From: Prorocentrum cordatum
Lineage: Eukaryota; Sar; Dinophyceae; Prorocentrales; Prorocentraceae
DNA length: 64,000 nt
Reading direction: 5' to 3'
Assembly: GCA_963575745.1 (NCBI GenBank)
Contig: CAUYUJ010016145.1
Coordinates: 120,618 to 184,617, forward strand
Shown: in pieces, positions 30,601 to 38,082 of the stretch
Position numbering within the stretch: position 1 is the first letter of the stretch
Layout: every line of letters starts with the position of its first letter
Notes under the pieces: model-generated
Told to the model about the DNA's origin: nothing
Databases searched by the model: none
The model's input: the letters and a program-made list of their open reading frames with translations, nothing else
Made by a program: the position numbers and the translations under genes

Positions 30601-31327
30601 CGCGTCGATGCCCGAGTGCAACGTGCTGCGCCTGAACCAGCTCTTCGGCCGCATCCCGCTGGAGATTGAGGCGGGGGATGTCGGCTGGGTCAGACGTCCG
30701 CGGCTCTACTGGGCTTCGTGGGACCTCCTGCCGTCCTTCGAGGCTGAGCCCGTCGTGGTGCGGGCCAAGACCCAGGACGTTCGGCGCGCCTGCAAGGTGG
30801 CGCTGAAGGCGGAGCGGCCGCCGCTCGAGGAGTGGCTCCCGCCCGGGGCTGTGTGTCCGGGTCCCGCTGCAGGGGAGCCGCTCCCGACCTTCGTGCGCTG
30901 GACGCCGCGCTCGCAGCCGCGCCCCAGGCCTGCGGGCATCGGGGAGTGCAGCGCTGCTGAGCTGGCGCGCTGGGAGGCGGCGGGCTTCGCTTCGCCGCCC
31001 TACCAGTTCCGTGACAAGTGGTGCATCCACCAGGCGGATGGCCGCGTGGAGCCGCCTCACGCGACCATACGAGAGAAGCTGATGGGCTTCCCGGAGGGCC
31101 ACACCGCGCCGTGCATGACGAGCAGCCAGGCGAAGGCCGAGCCCGCCAAGTACGAGTTCTTCGGCGGTCGCTCGTGGGCAACTCCTTCCAGTGCGAGGTC
31201 GTGGCCTGGATCATCAGCCACTGGGCCGTCGGAGCTGGGCTGCTGGTCTCGGTGCCCTCGCTGGGTGAGCTGCGCGAGAGTGCGCGAGCCTGGGCTGGTG
31301 GCAGGAAGCTGTGGGCCGGCGACGTGA
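27371..31327 (+). CDS. Retroelement polyprotein: RT, RNase H start, C5 DNA methyltransferase
   Basis: One open frame of about 3.9 kb; the true start is uncertain. The first in-frame ATG is at 28,463, but conserved-looking sequence begins earlier, and the frame overlaps gag, so -1 frameshifting is plausible. Order: RT with GALGVPKPHD (about 29,100), motif A GADRKAFFYVF (about 29,300-29,335) and catalytic YIDN at 29,609-29,620 (YxDD-type with Asn second); RNase H first motif VTASDASEAAG at 30,092-30,124; then from 30,220 a C5 methyltransferase with motif I VFDGIGGGRRAFEIL, motif IV GGFPCQ with catalytic Cys at 30,458-30,460, ENV at 30,593-30,601, and GFPEGHT near 31,085-31,105. The frame then leaves the domain through a frameshift near 31,160; residues after that are out of frame. 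The enzyme would copy element RNA and could methylate DNA at cytosine. Confidence 0.88.
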   Translation: MWVPGGVERRVDAALQGSGAVAVRRELAGGERAGDRAGRAALAGLDGRAGPGAAGGTAAQEADGREEPRRPRRQGSGRAPSLTRGGEARERRSPLALAEPPAGPRSREEPRARPRPLLPPAGGEPSTALGRARSRSPARGSARRSALRQRGQVTVSGGAEDASRRQPAPEGGGRAEACLAGDEPGAPRHQAGPARGCGGSGPAARSAARPGPPERPPPWRQEAPGPRPRRPSCDAGVRQRADGASADDARASATDFGVVARSRRPPWTSPSRSPPPRLAPDRGGAAASRHPAPSSCQPACGTDADCDGDPLAEWREWAGAASDLLREPFDVGPVLLNIVRQFPGSFGRFTRYSLEVKPREHPADMGGRLQRDLLPLPYPSITRSQIAEQGEDPLSDKEWEGLHCRLVVTVLALNWESGFRPLQLARPCRGRANAAQQAALVALGRRLLLATRAESASPPDLDWNARLKDRKIGYGGDEISAPHRLTLEQVLDGLPPPGVAAPIEAADLATGFVREALLDPTLVLLPAALRRPAPTSARAWASLEEWHRIVRALHERGMASAIPSSEIACRDGAPLLNGALGVPKPHDEPMVCSDGERRPVLRPITNLIPSNACQECIVGDTPEMPTMSQLNGLVLTESEDLLWSGADRKAFFYVFRAPPARWPYMVIGPPVPSELLGLKDGGTTHICLRVIGMGWISAAGVTTHLHRNMLRRSASVPRGLPPSQEITRRRRLPFSVEKPCPPAWMVYIDNLEVAEVASKSEATTLRGTVPELISEARACYAAAGSPGSPAKDIHRVPRATTLGELIDGVEGVRRPPAGYLTEMASLTLWTLSKKRASMRLVRILLGRWVRVHCFRRPLAASFAYTWKWLGNPRTGGRFSVSVVEDLLMRLALSGLCVADLRLEVDPLVTASDASEAAGAVVYGYALSDRGRALAERRQRPANAACEEETALVTVFDGIGGGRRAFEILGLVPAVHLSFEVDPTAVRVARRSYPSTQHLGDVTEADPAALAALLRARGQVSRVLVVGGFPCQVFAGLNVARQGLDDPRAGLSDHMVRIVDGLRTAMPEASIDFLGENVASMPECNVLRLNQLFGRIPLEIEAGDVGWVRRPRLYWASWDLLPSFEAEPVVVRAKTQDVRRACKVALKAERPPLEEWLPPGAVCPGPAAGEPLPTFVRWTPRSQPRPRPAGIGECSAAELARWEAAGFASPPYQFRDKWCIHQADGRVEPPHATIREKLMGFPEGHTAPCMTSSQAKAEPAKYEFFGGRSWATPSSARSWPGSSATGPSELGCWSRCPRWVSCARVREPGLVAGSCGPAT

Positions 31328-32109
31328 CGTCGCTGCGGTGCGGTCGCTCCGAGATCGACGAGGGCCTGCACGCCAAGCTGGACCAGGCTGGCGGGCCCAT
31401 CTACGTGGGTCGTGGGTCTCGCCGCTGGGGGCTGGCTGCCTCGCGGTGGGGCAACCCTTTCACGATCAGCCCCGAGCGGTCACGCGAGGACGCTGTTGCC
31501 CTGCTCGCTGGTTGGATCCGCACGCAGCCCACCTTCCTGCAGAGCTTGGAGACGCTGCGCGGGGCCCTACTGGTCTGTCACTGTGGGCCCGACCAGGCGT
31601 GCCATGCCGACATCCTCTTGGCGGAATTGGCGAAGCGTGACGTGGTGGAGCGGCGCGAGGTGGACGCGTCCAGACGCATCGCCATGGGGCTCGTCATGGC
31701 GTGCCACAACGACGGAGCAGACATCAGGACCGATGGCGCCTCGGAGGCGCTCGGCAAGATCTTCCCGCGGCAGGAGATCGACTCAGGCATTTGGCGGTGG
31801 CGCAAGGCAAGGCAGCTAGTGTGGGATGCAGCAGAGCACATCAACGTTCTTGAGTGCCAGGGCGCACTGATGATGATTCGATGGCGGGCGCGGTCGGTGC
31901 GCCGCCATCAGTGCGTCTTCCTGCACCTGCTCGACAGCACGGTCAACATCGGTGCGCTGTCCAAGCACCGTTCCAGCAGTCCTCAGCTCAACAAGGTGGC
32001 GCGGACCTTCTCGGCGTGGGAGCTTGCGATGGGCGCGCGGGCGGTCTTCGGCTTCACGTCGTCGGCTCGCAACCCCGCGGACGCCCCCTCGCGTCTCCGC
32101 GATGGGTAA
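31161..32109 (+). CDS. Continuation of the polyprotein: DNMT motif X, DUF4326-like domain, RNase H end
   Basis: In the frame one step back from the upstream polyprotein. RSLVGNSFQCEVVAWI (31,168-31,215) is motif X of the C5 methyltransferase, proving that both frames belong to one protein. Next, IYVGRGSRRWGLAASRWGNP (from about 31,399) and LLVCHCGPDQACHADILLAE (to about 31,630) match the start and end of DUF4326, with WGNPF and the Cys/His cluster present. Then HINVLECQGALMMIRW (31,834-31,880), LLDSTVNIGALSKHRSS and NPADAPSR (32,071-32,094) complete the RNase H. The stop TAA at 32,107-32,109 overlaps the recombinase ATG. DUF4326 has no established role that I know of here. The frameshift could be a mutation, a sequencing error or, less likely, programmed. 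Confidence 0.85.
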
Positions 32110-33046
32110 GAAGCGGAGTAGCCCTGCTGACCGCCGCGCCGCCAGAGCTGGACTGGGGAAGCTGAGAGACGCCAGGATAAAGGCCTCGACACTGGCCCGC
32201 TACCGTGGCGCCGCTCAGCGTTTTGTTGACTACCTTGCTGCCAATAACCTGCCGCTGCCTTTCACCTGGGACGATATTGATATCTGCCTGCAAGATTATC
32301 TTGAGCACTTGTGGGCCGAGGGCGCCACAAAAGGAGAAGCCAATGACACCCTCAGCAGCGTGCAGCACCTGCTGAGGATACGACGCCGCTATCCTGGCGC
32401 TTGGCAGCTGCTGACAGTCTGGGGCAGACTGGAGATCCCTCAGCGCGCGCCGCCGATGCCTGCCCAGGTGTGCACGGCGCTCGCCGGTTGGGCGCTCAGC
32501 CGCGGAGAGGTGGCCTTCGCGGCCGCGCTGCTCGTGGCCTTCCATCTCTGTCTCCGCACTGGCGAGGCTTTGGGGCTGAGTGGCGGCGTCATCTTTCTAA
32601 AGCCCTGTGGCCGAGGCGCGGTGTCGTTGCCCTGGACCAAGACCTCTTGCCAGAAGGGCGCGCGGGAGCAAGTCACGCTTGACGACCCGCTGGTTGGGGC
32701 AGTCGTCCATATGCAGCTCCAGCGTGACAGCCGGCTCTGGCCCGGCACGACGCGCGCCTTTCACGACTTGTTCCGTACTGGGCTCCAGCAGATCGGTCGC
32801 AGGCACCTCGCCCTGTCTCCTTACAGCCTGAGGCGCGGAGGTGCCACGCATGAGTTCCTGCTGTCGGGCGACTTGTCTAAGGTCATGCTGCGCGGGCGCT
32901 GGAGCTCGGCAAGAACGGCAAAGATATACATCCAAGACGGGGCTGCCATCATCGCAGAGATGAAGCTCCAGGATCGTACCCGTTCGGCGCTCCAGCAGTT
33001 CTCTAATACACTTTTCGCTCGAGTCCGAGCGTTTTGCAGCCCGTGA
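32102..33046 (+). CDS. Tyrosine recombinase of the retroelement
   Basis: 314 residues from the ATG at 32,102, which overlaps the polyprotein stop as ATGGGTAA. The frame is open further upstream, but this ATG gives the expected basic start (MGKKRSSPADRRAARAG). The N-terminal SAM-like core-binding domain (KASTLARYRGAAQRFVDYLA) is followed by the catalytic domain: first Arg in LCLRTGEALGL (codon 32,555), YSLRRGGATHEFL with Arg at 32,831 and Tyr where most relatives have His, GRWSS with Trp at 32,900, and the nucleophile Tyr in AKIYIQDG at 32,927. It would integrate circular cDNA by strand exchange without target duplication, as in DIRS and Ngaro elements. The gene looks intact. It ends 134 bp before B1. 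Confidence 0.92.
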   Translation: MGKKRSSPADRRAARAGLGKLRDARIKASTLARYRGAAQRFVDYLAANNLPLPFTWDDIDICLQDYLEHLWAEGATKGEANDTLSSVQHLLRIRRRYPGAWQLLTVWGRLEIPQRAPPMPAQVCTALAGWALSRGEVAFAAALLVAFHLCLRTGEALGLSGGVIFLKPCGRGAVSLPWTKTSCQKGAREQVTLDDPLVGAVVHMQLQRDSRLWPGTTRAFHDLFRTGLQQIGRRHLALSPYSLRRGGATHEFLLSGDLSKVMLRGRWSSARTAKIYIQDGAAIIAEMKLQDRTRSALQQFSNTLFARVRAFCSP

Positions 33047-33179
33047 CCTGCTGCAATAATTTGTGATGTCTGGTGCGAGCTGCTGCCCGCGCTGCCGTCG
33101 CCAGGCTTGACATTTCTTCGGCCTACGGCCAGAGGAAAAACACAGAATGGGGAGCTTGGTGTCTTTTTCGAGAGTTGGC

Positions 33180-34074
33180 GAGCTTCTTGGGCACGGTCCT
33201 GCTGGGCTCTCAGGGGGTTCTCTTTGCTGGGCCCCCCCAAGGCCGTCGAGCCTCCCCTGGCCCCCGAGGCCGTGGAGCGTTCTGGCCCCAGTCTCCCGTG
33301 ATGGTGGCCGACCCCAGTCTGCGGATGGTGGTCTGCGAATCCAGCTCTGGCCTCGGGGTGCGGTCTGTGCTCTGGCGTGGGGGGTCGGTCCGTGCAAAAG
33401 AGAGTAGACCTTTCGAGCTCCGTGCAGAGGCCTCTGCAAATATAAATATAGTGCCCATGGGAGTTTAAGCTCTGTCAACAGCTTTGGCCGATTGAAGAGG
33501 GCAAGACATTTCCCCTTAATTCGATGAGCTATCGCTCACCCCCCGCCTGCCCTACACATGTATACGTTTACGGTAGATGTGTGGGCGTCAGGGGGGGTGC
33601 GTGTCACATCGGCCGCACTCGCATGCATGGCAGCTGTTCTGGCCCACCCACGTACCGCCCTAAGTGGCGAATGCATTGAGTCTCGCGAGAGCTCGAGCTT
33701 CTTGGGCACGGTCCTGCTGGGCTCTCAGGGGGTTCTCTTTGCTGGGCCCCCCCAAGGCCGTCGAGCCTCCCCTGGCCCCCGAGGCCGTGGAGCGTTCTGG
33801 CCCCAGTCTCCCGTGATGGTGGCCGACCCCAGTCTTCGGATGGTGGTCTGCGAATCCAGCCCTGGCCTCGGGGCGCGGTCTGTGCTCTGGCGTGGGGGGT
33901 CGGTCCGTGCAAAAGAGAGTAGACCTTTCGAGCTCCGTGCAGAGGCCTCTGTAAATATAAATATAGTGTCCATGGGAGTTTAAGCTCTGTCAACAGCTTT
34001 GGCCGATTGAAGAGGGAAAGACATTTCTCCTTAATTCGATGAGCTATCGCTCACCCCCCGCCTGCCCCACACAT
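33180..34074 (+). repeat. Split direct repeats B1-A2-B2 of the large retroelement
   Basis: B1 (33,180-33,559) and B2 (33,695-34,074) are both 380 bp with a constant 515-bp offset and about eight differences. A2 (33,557-33,643) starts at the end of B1, overlapping it by about 3 bp. A 51-bp spacer separates A2 from B2. This is the A1-B1-A2-B2 arrangement expected of Ngaro/PAT-type elements. Confidence 0.95.
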
Positions 34075-34250
34075 ACATACATACATGCATGCATGCATGC
34101 ATGCATACATACATACACGCACACACACATACATACATACATACATACATGTATGCATACATACATACATACATACACACATACACACATACATGCATAC
34201 ATACATACATAAACAGATATATCGATATATATATATATATATATATATAG
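34075..34250. repeat. ACAT/ATGC and TA microsatellite
   Basis: ACATACAT with ATGCATGC blocks, ending in ATATATATATATATAG. It forms the right flank of the retroelement and the left flank of the candidate DDE transposon. Confidence 0.9.
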
Positions 34251-34274
34251 CTCGCCCCCTGGTATCATATCATT

Positions 34275-34879
34275 TTCCTTGTTCTCGATACTTCCCACTT
34301 CTGTCTTTGTCAGCCCCCCCCCTCGTATGCTGCCCACTCTCCGTCCGCATCGGCGTCGTTCCTTCCCGGCATTTCTTTCTATGATTCGTTCCTTCTCCTT
34401 TTGATGATGTTCGTTATCCTCCCGATCCCCCCTCCTCCCTCACCCCTCGTCCCTCCTCCTTCGTCCCACCCTTCTCCGTTGCAGGGCCTCGTCATATTCC
34501 ACCCCTTCGCAAGCTTCCTTACCGCCCTCGTTCCTTCTACTCTTTATTGCCCCTCCTACTCTTCATTATCATTGTCGTTCCTTCTACTCGTTTATCGCTG
34601 ATCCGACTTCTCTGCATATCCTCGTCGCTCCTTCTATTCTCCATCGATCTTGGGGGCCTCCCACGAAACTCCCACAAGACGAATCAATATGCGGAGGCCC
34701 CTCCACAAAAGAAATCCATATGCAGGACTCTACTACCAGTCATCCCCCCTCCCTCCTCCCCCCTCCTGCTGCTGGAGGCCCTGGGGGAGAGCGAATGGGC
34801 GGCGGGTGGAGGCCCTGGGGGAGAGGCCCTGGAGGCCCCCTGCGGGGGACAAGAGGAGGAGATGACGGGTCTCGCTCAA
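34275..34879. other. Pyrimidine-rich leader, no gene recognised
   Basis: Repeated TCGTTCCTTC(T/G)(A/C)CTC blocks and CCTCCCTCC runs, then GGAGGCCC(T/C) purine stretches. No coding signal. Confidence 0.45.
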
Positions 34880-35875
34880 ACTTTGACGACCAGTGCCACG
34901 CCTGCATCATCTGCCGCCGCGCGCCGGCGGCAGGCGATCGCGACGCGCGATCGGAAGCGCAAGGCTTCGTTCGAGCGGTGGATCAAAAAGCCGCGCAGCA
35001 GGCAGGAATTGCGGCAAGCAGGTGCGCCCCACCCACTGCCACCCAATCTTTGCTGAAGGCTGGGGGAAAGAAACCTCGACGCTGAGGACAAGGCCAGGGT
35101 GCTTTTCGGCATCCCCACGGGAATGGCGACCGCGCAGATTTACCTGCACTACGTCAAGAACCACAAGATGATCGAGGACATGACCCACAACCTCGACCTG
35201 GCTCGCAGGCAGTACGTGGAGAAGTACGAGAAGGACATCGTGTACGGCGACGGCAAGAAGTGGGTGGACGTGGAAGCTGACGAGTCAGTCTTTGCCACGG
35301 CGCTCACGGAGGACCAGCAGGCGAAGGAGTGGGAACAGTGGGCGGGGGTCGCGCAGCGGGGCAAGCCAGCCACGCTCGCGCTGTTCAAGACGGAGTCCGA
35401 CCGCACCGCCAAGAACGCACCCGGCCCAGGAGCAATCAAGAAGAGCAACTGGAAGCCGTTCCTCCTGGGCCGCCTCAAGGATCGCAAAGTGGCCTTGCAT
35501 TGAGACGGTGCAAGGAGCTACAAGATGAAGGCGCCAGGCTTGCTCCACGACGCAGCGATCCACCGCAAGAAGCGCGCGAAGCGGGGGGGGGAGCGGGCGC
35601 GGATCCAGCCCGTGTGCTCGAAGATCGCCAAGCACAAGCTCCCGAGCGGCAACGCGCTGAAGGTCAAGTCGGGCACGCTGATCATCGATAGGGCCTGGAA
35701 GCACGTCATGAACCACATTGGCCCTCGGGCGCACAAGCCGCACAGCAGAGCACTTGCCGCCCGCGTCCGCTCCGCCCAGTGGGAATACTGGCATCGCGGT
35801 CAGGATCTCTGGGCTGCCATGGGCGCAATGGTTTGCGATTTAACGAGGTGCGCCAGCGAGGGCGTAGTGACATGA
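34880..35875 (+). pseudogene. ISXO2/IS1595-like DDE transposase, broken
   Basis: An N-terminal piece carries a possible zinc motif (CHACIICRR) and, in a second frame, PTHCHPIFAEGWGKETS; a frame change near 35,090 leads to VLFGIPTGMATAQIYLHYVK and the catalytic part. From 35,099: DGKKWVDVEADESVFA with the likely first Asp at 35,279, KSNWKPFLLGRLKDRKVALH, a TGA at 35,501-35,503, then DGARSYK whose Asp (35,504) is the likely second catalytic residue, IIDRAWKHVMNHIG with a likely third Asp (35,687), and RSAQWEYWHRGQDLWAAMGA. From memory, this order matches transposases common in dinoflagellate genomes. The TGA replaces the residue just before the second Asp. The frameshift and stop make it a pseudogene unless TGA is read through. 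Confidence 0.75.
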
Positions 35876-36480
35876 GGGTTGAATTTGTTCTGCGTTATAC
35901 ATAGATACGCAACGTGCGCGTTCGTGGCGGGAGGCCGCCAGGAAAGCATGCCGCCTCGCACCGTGCGCGCGGCGGCTAGAATGTGTGATCGCACCGCGCA
36001 GAACAGCAACGCGCGCATCGCGAGGCCCGGCCATCCTGCTTCGCATGACATCGCGGCCGTTGCTGGCCGCCGCCGTAGCCAGCCAGCCAGAGGTAAAAGA
36101 TGCACCGGCGTTGCCATCGCCCCCTCTCGTCCCCAGACGCCCGCGCGCAGCGCCACGCGGCGGGCGCGCGCCACCTCGCAGGCATTTGGGGCAGACGTTG
36201 CGCTCTCCAGCCATCCTGCGCGGTCTTCTGCATCGCGCCCGTTTACACATCATGAGCGATGGCGGACAGCCACTCAGCCAGTATAGCGATGGCGGACAGC
36301 CACTCAGCCACCCACTCAGCGTTCGCGGCTGGAGGCCGCGCAGGTTGTCATAAGTTCGTTCGCGTTCGTTCTACCACGCCGTGCTGTTTAGTTGTCCAAT
36401 TGCGCTTGTTGTGCGACGAGTTCATCCCAGCATGCAGCTTACCATCGCAGAGGCAATTTAAAACCAACGCTCATCGTCTC
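35876..36480. other. No gene recognised; short tandem duplication
   Basis: Unique-looking sequence. AGCGATGGCGGACAGCCACT plus CAGCCA occurs twice in tandem at 36,254-36,280 and 36,284-36,310. Confidence 0.5.
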
Positions 36481-37168
36481 CTCCTCCCCCCACCCCGATG
36501 GGGAGCAACAAAACAAAAACTCAGCCTCCGAATGCGGGGAGGGGGCAACAAGAGGAACTCGCCTCCTCCTCCCCTTTCCCCAAAAAATGAGAAAACAAAA
36601 CAAAAAAATGCGTTCACATGGAGAGAGATGGAGAACAAACAAAAAAAAACAAAACAAAACAACAACAAAAAAAAAAAAAAAAAAAAAAAACGCCTCAGAG
36701 GGCGGGGAGGGGGAAAAAGGAAAAAACGCCCTGCCCTTGTTTGTTTTCCCCCATTTGGGGAGACGGGGGAGGAGAAGGGGGGAGAGGGGTAGGCGGAGGA
36801 GACGGAGGAGGGTGTTTTTTTTCCTTGCGTTCTTCCTCCCAGCTCTCGGAGGCGGAGTTGTTTTCCTTGTTTTCCTTGTGGAAACACAGGCTTTTCCTAT
36901 GTGTCATTTTTAAAAATGTGTTTCGCTCTCCCGTTCGGCCCCTCGGGGTATCCCCGCCGCCCCAGGGAGGGCCCGCGGGGGGGGGGGGAACAAAAAACAA
37001 CAAAAACTATATATATCTATATATATATAGATATAACACCAAAAATGTGCTTACACATGGAAAAAGGGGGAAAACTCCGCCTCCGAGGGCGGGGAAGGGG
37101 AACAAATAAAAAAAAACTCCCCTCCGTCTCCTCCGCCTACTCCTCTCCCCCCTACTCCTCTCCCCCGC
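36481..37168. repeat. Degenerate A-rich/GC repeat with CTCCGCCTCCGAGGGCGGGG motif
   Basis: The AACTC(A/C)GCCTCCGA motif recurs at about 36,519 and 37,070, a CGCCTCAGAGGGCGGGG variant at about 36,690, and an inverted copy at about 36,838. Long A runs (36,668-36,690) and a short TATATA tract (about 37,008-37,036) are included. Confidence 0.6.
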
Positions 37169-37236
37169 TCTCTGGTATCATACCACTCGCCGTTCGCAGT
37201 CGCCGTTCACAGAACGGCGAATGGTATGAGACCAGG
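37169..37236. repeat. Inverted repeat / hairpin at the right end of the transposon
   Basis: CTCTGGTATCATACCACTCG with CCGTTC at the left pairs with GAACGGCGAATGGTATGAGA with CCAGG at the right, about 22 of 25 positions, around a ~17-bp loop. The right arm is also the terminal repeat of the candidate DDE transposon. Confidence 0.75.
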
Positions 37237-37243
37237 GGGCGAC

Positions 37244-37292
37244 CATGTGTATATATATATATATATATATATGTGTATGTAGATATGGGTGT

Positions 37293-37369
<77 letters not shown>

Positions 37370-37465
37370 CGTACATATATACGTCTATATATATATGTGT
37401 CTACATACGTACATATATATATATATATAATATATATATTATATATATATATATATATATGTATA
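37244..37465. repeat. Long TA/TATG microsatellite
   Basis: TATATATA tracts with GTGTATGT and CATACGTACA interruptions, over 200 bp. Confidence 0.95.
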
Positions 37466-38040
37466 GGCCGGGGGGGGCAGAACTGCGACCTCTGGTTCGC
37501 ATGGGGGGCCAGGGGGCATTAAGGGCTGCAAGAAAGTTCAGAAGGGGCCCTGGGCACCCCCCAGAGGCTCCCAAGCTGGCCCAAGAGGCGCCCAAAGCGC
37601 CCCAGGCTCCCTGAGGCCCTCTTGGAGCCAGCTTGGGCCATCTTAGTCGCTCCGACATCTCGCGAAACCCCCATGTCCAGGTCCATGGGGAGGGGGGGGA
37701 GGGGTAAACCCCTCCCCGAAGGGGAGGAAGGAGGGGTGGAAGAGGAAACTCCCTAAGCCACCGACGCCCAGAGGGCTGGTGGGATTGTGTTTGTGACGCT
37801 TCGGGCCGCATTGGACCCGCATCTGATTTGATTGTATTCCAATGCATTGCACTGCGTTGCCGTTTTGGTCACCATTGCTGTCAATGGTGTGCATATCTTC
37901 GCATTGAATACCATGATGGACAGGTCCTTGTCGGCAATTCGTATCCGTTCTGCCCGCGTTATAGATGCGGTACCCCATGATCCACCTATGTATGGGTAAC
38001 TAATGTAGTGGCTATGTGAACTTGCCAAGGGCTGGGGCTG
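37466..38040. repeat. Degenerate repeat and spacer
   Basis: Begins AGGCCGGGGGGGGCAGAACT beside the TA tract, as at 24,555, then a CCAAGAGGCGCCC stretch to about 37,640, then unique-looking sequence. No gene. Confidence 0.5.
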
Positions 38041-38082
38041 ACTAGAACCTAAGCGCGCGCGAAGCGCGCGAGTGGTTCTAGT
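38041..38082. repeat. GC-alternating hairpin repeat, copy 2 (complete)
   Basis: 42 bp: outer arms ACTAGAACC and GGTTCTAGT are perfect inverted repeats, and the inner stem CGCGCGC-GAA-GCGCGCG is also perfect. A TATGTATATG microsatellite follows, as after copy 1. Confidence 0.9.

Larger units (their letters stand above)
25642..34074 (+). mobile_element. Near-intact DIRS/Ngaro-type retroelement with DNA methyltransferase and DUF4326
   Basis: About 8.4 kb. The ends are split direct repeats: A1 25,642-25,728, B1 33,180-33,559, A2 33,557-33,643, B2 33,695-34,074. Coding order is a CxxC small protein, a gag-like protein, then RT, RNase H start, C5 DNA methyltransferase, DUF4326 and RNase H end, and finally a tyrosine recombinase. 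B1 and B2 differ at only about eight of 380 positions, so the insertion is young. One frameshift in the methyltransferase is the only clear defect. DNMT-bearing retrotransposons have been reported in dinoflagellates; this combination and the nested domain order are what stand out. Confidence 0.93.
34252..37242 (+). mobile_element. Candidate ISXO2/IS1595-like DNA transposon
   Basis: The left end, TCGCCCCCTGGTATCATATC at 34,252, and the reverse complement of the right end (37,220-37,242), TCGCCCCCTGGTCTCATACC, agree at about 20 of 22 positions. Both lie next to TA microsatellites. The broken transposase at 34,880-35,875 lies between them. No clear target duplication is visible, so the boundaries are an inference. 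Confidence 0.55.

Noticed and set aside
33478-33993. Minus-strand open frames in the terminal repeats (LKLPW-LYLYLQRPLHGARK)
   Set aside because: They are repeated because B1 and B2 are direct repeats; no domain, and the retroelement coding strand is plus.
34870-34890. Third relict spliced leader (CTCGCTCAAACTTTGACG)
   Set aside because: Only GCTCAA matches the leader end; that is too short to support.
38041-38082. Rho-independent terminator
   Set aside because: Bacterial-type terminators are not expected in a dinoflagellate nucleus; there is no T run and the same hairpin recurs away from genes.
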